Positions 5,346 to 8,242 of a stretch of 8,242 nt of DNA are shown one piece after another. The notes under the pieces are model-generated. The model worked only from the letters and a program-made list of their open reading frames with translations. It ran no database searches and was not told the DNA's origin. The translations under genes were made by a program, and so were the position numbers. Within the stretch, counting starts at the first letter, position 1, and the number at the start of each line of letters is the position of its first letter. Origin of the DNA: an uncultured Clostridia bacterium (GTDB lineage Bacteria > Bacillota > Clostridia > Oscillospirales > CAG-272); NCBI GenBank assembly GCA_904501765.1, contig CAJGCM010000098.1, positions 1-8,242 of the forward strand. Reading direction: 5' to 3'.

Positions 5346-6605
5346 ATGGGTTTCTTTGATAGACTCCAGCATGGCTGGAACGCATTCGTAAACAACCGAG
5401 ATCCCACTATGGTCTATCGAGATCCTAGTCATGGGTACTTTTATCGACCGGACAGACCCAGATTTAGTCGGGGTAACGAGCGTTCTATAGTTACTTCTGT
5501 ATTTAATAGACTCGCTATGGATGTTGCAGCTATCGACATTCGACATGTCCGTCTCGACGAAGATGGTAGATACATAGAAACTATCGATTCGGGCTTGAAC
5601 AACTGTCTCTCGCTCGAAGCGAACATCGATCAGTCCGGTCGAGCGTTCATTCAAGACGTTGCTATGTCACTTCTCGATGAGGGCGCTGTTGCGATTGTTC
5701 CGGTCGACACAACGTTCGATCCTACGGTTACCGGTTCGTATGATATCGATACCATGCGTACCGGCAAAATCATTGAGTGGAAGGCTCAAACTGTAAAAGT
5801 TAAAGTTTACAACGATAGAAAGGGCGAAAAAGAAGAGATCGTGCTTCCGAAGAGATCGGTAGCAATTATCGAAAACCCCTTGTACGCCGTTGTGAATGAG
5901 CCGAACTCCACTCTTCAGCGACTGATCCGAAAGCTTAACATTCTCGACGCTATCGATGAGCAGAGCGGTTCCGGCAAACTGGACATGATTATTCAGTTAC
6001 CATATGCCGTACGTTCTGACGCGCAGCGAGACCGTGCTGATCGTAGACGAGCCGATCTGGAGGATCAGTTAAACAATTCCAAGTATGGTATCGCATATGC
6101 CGATGCTACGGAGCGTATCGTTCAACTTAATCGTCCGCTCGAGAACAATCTGATGAAGCAGATTGAATACTTGACGAGCATGCTATATAGCCAGTTGGGA
6201 CTAAATCAGGCAATATTGGAAGGTTCAGCGGATGATAAGACGATGCTTAACTATTACACGCGCATTATCGATCCCATCGTGGCGGCTATTGCGGATGGAA
6301 TGAAACGTTCGTTCCTTACCAAAACAGCCAGATCTCAGCGTCAATCTATCGAGTATTTCAGAGACCCGTTCAAGCTTGTACCTGTTGGTGAAATGGCTGA
6401 AATCGGCGATAAGTTTACTCGAAATGAGATCATGACGTCGAATGAGATCAGACAAGGTATTGGCTTAAGACCTTCCAAGGACCCCAAAGCCGATCAGCTT
6501 GTGAACAGTAATATCAGTCAGCCGACTGATAGACAGGCTCCTACCAAGAAGGTTGGACCTGAAGATTCTAACAAGGAAGGAGAAAGTCAAAATGGAACAG
6601 TGTGA
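5346..6605 (+). CDS. Phage portal protein
   Basis: A 419-residue protein, ATG 5346, 10 bp after AAGGAG (5330-5335). The N-terminal part has the typical portal pattern of a short amphipathic start, then RSIVTSVFNRLAMDVAAIDI (residues about 42-61), followed by the mixed alpha/beta wing region. Near the C-terminus are the SQLGLNQAIL segment and then NEIMTSNEIRQGIGLRP, which recurs in HK97/Phage_portal family members. The last 25 residues are polar and probably disordered. Twelve copies would form the ring through which TerL drives DNA and to which the connector binds. Length is normal for the family. The 3' end overlaps the protease/capsid gene by 14 bp and carries its ribosome binding site, suggesting translational coupling. 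Confidence 0.9.
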   Translation: MGFFDRLQHGWNAFVNNRDPTMVYRDPSHGYFYRPDRPRFSRGNERSIVTSVFNRLAMDVAAIDIRHVRLDEDGRYIETIDSGLNNCLSLEANIDQSGRAFIQDVAMSLLDEGAVAIVPVDTTFDPTVTGSYDIDTMRTGKIIEWKAQTVKVKVYNDRKGEKEEIVLPKRSVAIIENPLYAVVNEPNSTLQRLIRKLNILDAIDEQSGSGKLDMIIQLPYAVRSDAQRDRADRRRADLEDQLNNSKYGIAYADATERIVQLNRPLENNLMKQIEYLTSMLYSQLGLNQAILEGSADDKTMLNYYTRIIDPIVAAIADGMKRSFLTKTARSQRQSIEYFRDPFKLVPVGEMAEIGDKFTRNEIMTSNEIRQGIGLRPSKDPKADQLVNSNISQPTDRQAPTKKVGPEDSNKEGESQNGTV

Positions 6606-8242
6606 TTTTAGTGGTTATGCCACTCGAAACGATCTGCTCTGTGGTGATGGCCGGACTATTCGAAAGAATGCGTTCAAAGAATGTGACGGTACTACGGTTC
6701 CTCTGATTTGGAATCACGACCATTCCACCCAGGATGCTGTGCTTGGCCACGCGCTGCTTGAGAATCGCGATGATGGCGTTTATGCCTATTGTAAGTTCAA
6801 TGACGGCGAATCTGGTCGGGCGGCCAAGAAGCTGGTGCAGCATGGCGATGTTCGATCGCTGTCTATCTATGCTAACAAGCTTAAACAGATTGGCGGCGAC
6901 GTAGTTCATGGTGTTATCCGAGAGCTGAGCCTGGTTCTTGCCGGCGCAAATCCCGGAGCAAGTATCGATTTCGTAATGGCTCATGGTGATGATAGTGATG
7001 AGGGCGTTTTCGCCAATTACGACGAGAGCGCTCTGGTTATCTATCATTCCGATGATACGAAAGACGAAGCCAAGGAGGACACGAAAGTGGCTGAAGAAAC
7101 TAAGAAGACTGAGAACGGTGAAAAGTCTCTCGCCGATATTCTCAAGACGCTCAATGAAGAGCAGATGGAAGCCGTTTCGGCGGTAGTTGGTATGGCTCTG
7201 GAGGAGCAGGCCGACGACGATGATGAAGATAACGAGGAGGATAACAACATGAAACACAATGTGTTTGACAACGACGAGCAGACTCGGAACGGTGGCGTTC
7301 TGAGCCATGCTGACCAGGAAGCCATTATCGCTATGGCTAAGCAGTCCAACGTAGGTAGCCTGAAACAGGCCATCAACATGTATGCTGAGCAGAATGGCAT
7401 CCTGATGCATTCTGAGGACAACGTTGGCGTATTTGAGAACTACGACGTTCTGTTCCCCGAGCTGGAGCTGCTGAAGAAGGGTGAGCCTGATACCCTGTAC
7501 AAGTATGACCAGAGCTGGGTCACTCCCGCCCTGGCTAAGATTCACAAGAGCCCCTTCAGCCGTATTCGTACCCGTCATGCCGATGCTCGTATCGCTGAGC
7601 TGAAGGCCAAGGGTTATCAGAAGCGTGGCGATGAGAAGACCGTCATGGGTCAGATCAAGATGATCGGTCGTGAGACCACTCCTCAGACGTTCTACATTAA
7701 GGATGCTCTGCATCGTGACGACATCATCGACATCACCGATTTCAGCATTGTTGAGTATCAGTGGAAGATGATGCGTAATGTCCTGAACGAGACCATGGTT
7801 CTGGCTGCTATGGTCGGCGACGGTCGTGAGTTTGGTGATCCTGACAAGATCAGCGAGGAACACATCCGTCCTATCTGGAAGGACGACGAGGAGTACACTA
7901 TCCACTGCGATGTTGACGTAGCTAAGGCTAAGGCCGAGCTGCAGGGTACCGGCACTGGCGCTAGCTTCGGTGAGAACTACATCTACGCCGAGGCTGTCAT
8001 CACCGCTGCTCTGTACTCTCGTGAGAAGTTCAAGGGTACTGGTACTCCCGACTTCTACTGCACTCCCCATCTGGTTAACGTGATGCTGCTGGCTCGTGAT
8101 ATGAACGGCCGCCGTATCTACGACTCCAAGGCTGATCTGGCTAAGGCTCTGAACTGCAACTCTATCGTTGAGGTTGAGCATTTCGAAGGTCTGACTCGTA
8201 CTACCGAGGGCGGCAAGACCAAGAAGCTGCTGGGTCTGTTCG
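6592..8242 (+). CDS. Prohead protease fused to HK97-type major capsid protein (3' end cut by window)
   Basis: An open frame of 550 codons without a stop, starting at ATG 6592, 9 bp after AAGGAG (6577-6582) inside the portal gene. Residues 1 to about 130 are an S78/HK97-type prohead protease: H42 in WNHDHS and S91 in RSLSIYA are the likely catalytic pair, 49 residues apart, followed by ELSLVLAGANPGA. Residues about 150-205 form a charged helical segment, perhaps scaffold-like. An acidic linker (DDDDEDNEEDNN) ends at 219. From M220 the HK97-fold capsid begins, including DDIIDITDFSIVEYQWKMM and GDGREFGD; 331 capsid residues are present and I estimate several tens are missing. The protease would cleave assembling capsid precursors. 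Cis fusion is known in some phages. A strong internal start at 7249 suggests capsid is also made alone. Confidence 0.9.
   Translation, partial: MEQCDFSGYATRNDLLCGDGRTIRKNAFKECDGTTVPLIWNHDHSTQDAVLGHALLENRDDGVYAYCKFNDGESGRAAKKLVQHGDVRSLSIYANKLKQIGGDVVHGVIRELSLVLAGANPGASIDFVMAHGDDSDEGVFANYDESALVIYHSDDTKDEAKEDTKVAEETKKTENGEKSLADILKTLNEEQMEAVSAVVGMALEEQADDDDEDNEEDNNMKHNVFDNDEQTRNGGVLSHADQEAIIAMAKQSNVGSLKQAINMYAEQNGILMHSEDNVGVFENYDVLFPELELLKKGEPDTLYKYDQSWVTPALAKIHKSPFSRIRTRHADARIAELKAKGYQKRGDEKTVMGQIKMIGRETTPQTFYIKDALHRDDIIDITDFSIVEYQWKMMRNVLNETMVLAAMVGDGREFGDPDKISEEHIRPIWKDDEEYTIHCDVDVAKAKAELQGTGTGASFGENYIYAEAVITAALYSREKFKGTGTPDFYCTPHLVNVMLLARDMNGRRIYDSKADLAKALNCNSIVEVEHFEGLTRTTEGGKTKKLLGLF
7234..7251 (+). 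promoter_or_regulatory. Internal ribosome binding site for the capsid part
   Basis: GAGGAGG at 7234-7240, an 8-nt spacer, then ATG at 7249-7251, all in frame inside the fused protease/capsid gene. The same bases encode the acidic linker EEDNN, so the site is hidden as ordinary Glu codons. Spacing and strength match the ribosome binding sites of the separate genes around it. Confidence 0.65.
7249..8242 (+). CDS. Major capsid protein from an internal in-frame start (partial)
   Basis: ATG 7249 (M220 of the fused frame) has GAGGAGG 8 bp upstream (7234-7240), as good a site as any gene start in the window. The predicted N-terminus MKHNVFDNDEQ looks like a natural capsid start. Codon use changes here. 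Arg: 14 CGT, 1 CGC, 1 CGG and no CGA after the ATG, against 4 CGA, 2 CGG, 1 CGC and no CGT before it. Leu: 24 of 24 are CTG after, 9 of 17 before. That bias is expected of the most abundant virion protein (hundreds of copies per head), while the protease is needed in far smaller amounts. Whether the fused form, the short form or both are made is inference. Confidence 0.6.
   Translation, partial: MKHNVFDNDEQTRNGGVLSHADQEAIIAMAKQSNVGSLKQAINMYAEQNGILMHSEDNVGVFENYDVLFPELELLKKGEPDTLYKYDQSWVTPALAKIHKSPFSRIRTRHADARIAELKAKGYQKRGDEKTVMGQIKMIGRETTPQTFYIKDALHRDDIIDITDFSIVEYQWKMMRNVLNETMVLAAMVGDGREFGDPDKISEEHIRPIWKDDEEYTIHCDVDVAKAKAELQGTGTGASFGENYIYAEAVITAALYSREKFKGTGTPDFYCTPHLVNVMLLARDMNGRRIYDSKADLAKALNCNSIVEVEHFEGLTRTTEGGKTKKLLGLF

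Noticed and set aside
6568..8181. 537-codon open frame on the minus strand opposite the protease/capsid gene
   Set aside because: The + strand frame has clear protease and capsid motifs and good starts. The antisense frame is a by-product of its biased codons and gives a low-complexity Leu/Val/Ile/Ser-rich protein with no recognisable motif.

Overview
This window is the late (virion assembly) region of a tailed phage or prophage with an HK97-type head. Every convincing gene is on the + strand. Genes are tightly packed, with gaps or overlaps of about 4-25 bp, and nearly all have strong AGGAGG-type ribosome binding sites. This, together with the protein families (BspA-type leucine-rich repeats, the HxGxxGMKWGxRR N-terminal tag, a fused protease/capsid gene), points to a phage of a gut-type Firmicute, most likely in Clostridia (Lachnospiraceae/Oscillospiraceae). 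No integrase, repressor or host gene is visible, so virulent phage and prophage cannot be told apart.

Layout: (1) 1-57 may be the last codons of an upstream gene. (2) 61-1203 encodes a PKD-like domain followed by BspA-type leucine-rich repeats, probably a surface or host-contact protein; its seven 69-bp repeats are almost identical. (3) 1204-1438 is the only real intergenic gap. It holds a long imperfect hairpin (12 bp + 4x4 internal loop + 17 bp, with a 72-nt apical region) ending in a T-run. The apical region has several stretches resembling the 3' end of 16S rRNA. (4) 1439-2192 holds a likely small terminase subunit overlapping an HNH endonuclease. (5) 2206-2544 is a probable head-tail connector. 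(6) 2561-3157 and 4930-5331 encode two Lys-rich proteins with the same N-terminal tag, on either side of (7) the large terminase at 3170-4915. (8) 5346-6605 is the portal. (9) 6592-8242 is one open frame, cut by the window end, that joins a prohead protease to the major capsid protein.

How the genes fit together: TerS, HNH and TerL would recognise, cut and pump the DNA through the portal. The protease and capsid build and mature the shell. The connector closes the portal vertex for tail joining. The tagged proteins have no known function; their position suggests a role inside or on the procapsid.

Most notable points: a strong internal ribosome binding site and ATG (7234-7251) inside the fused protease/capsid frame, exactly where codon usage switches to a highly biased pattern; the structured RNA candidate upstream of the packaging genes; and the shared tag on the two proteins flanking TerL.
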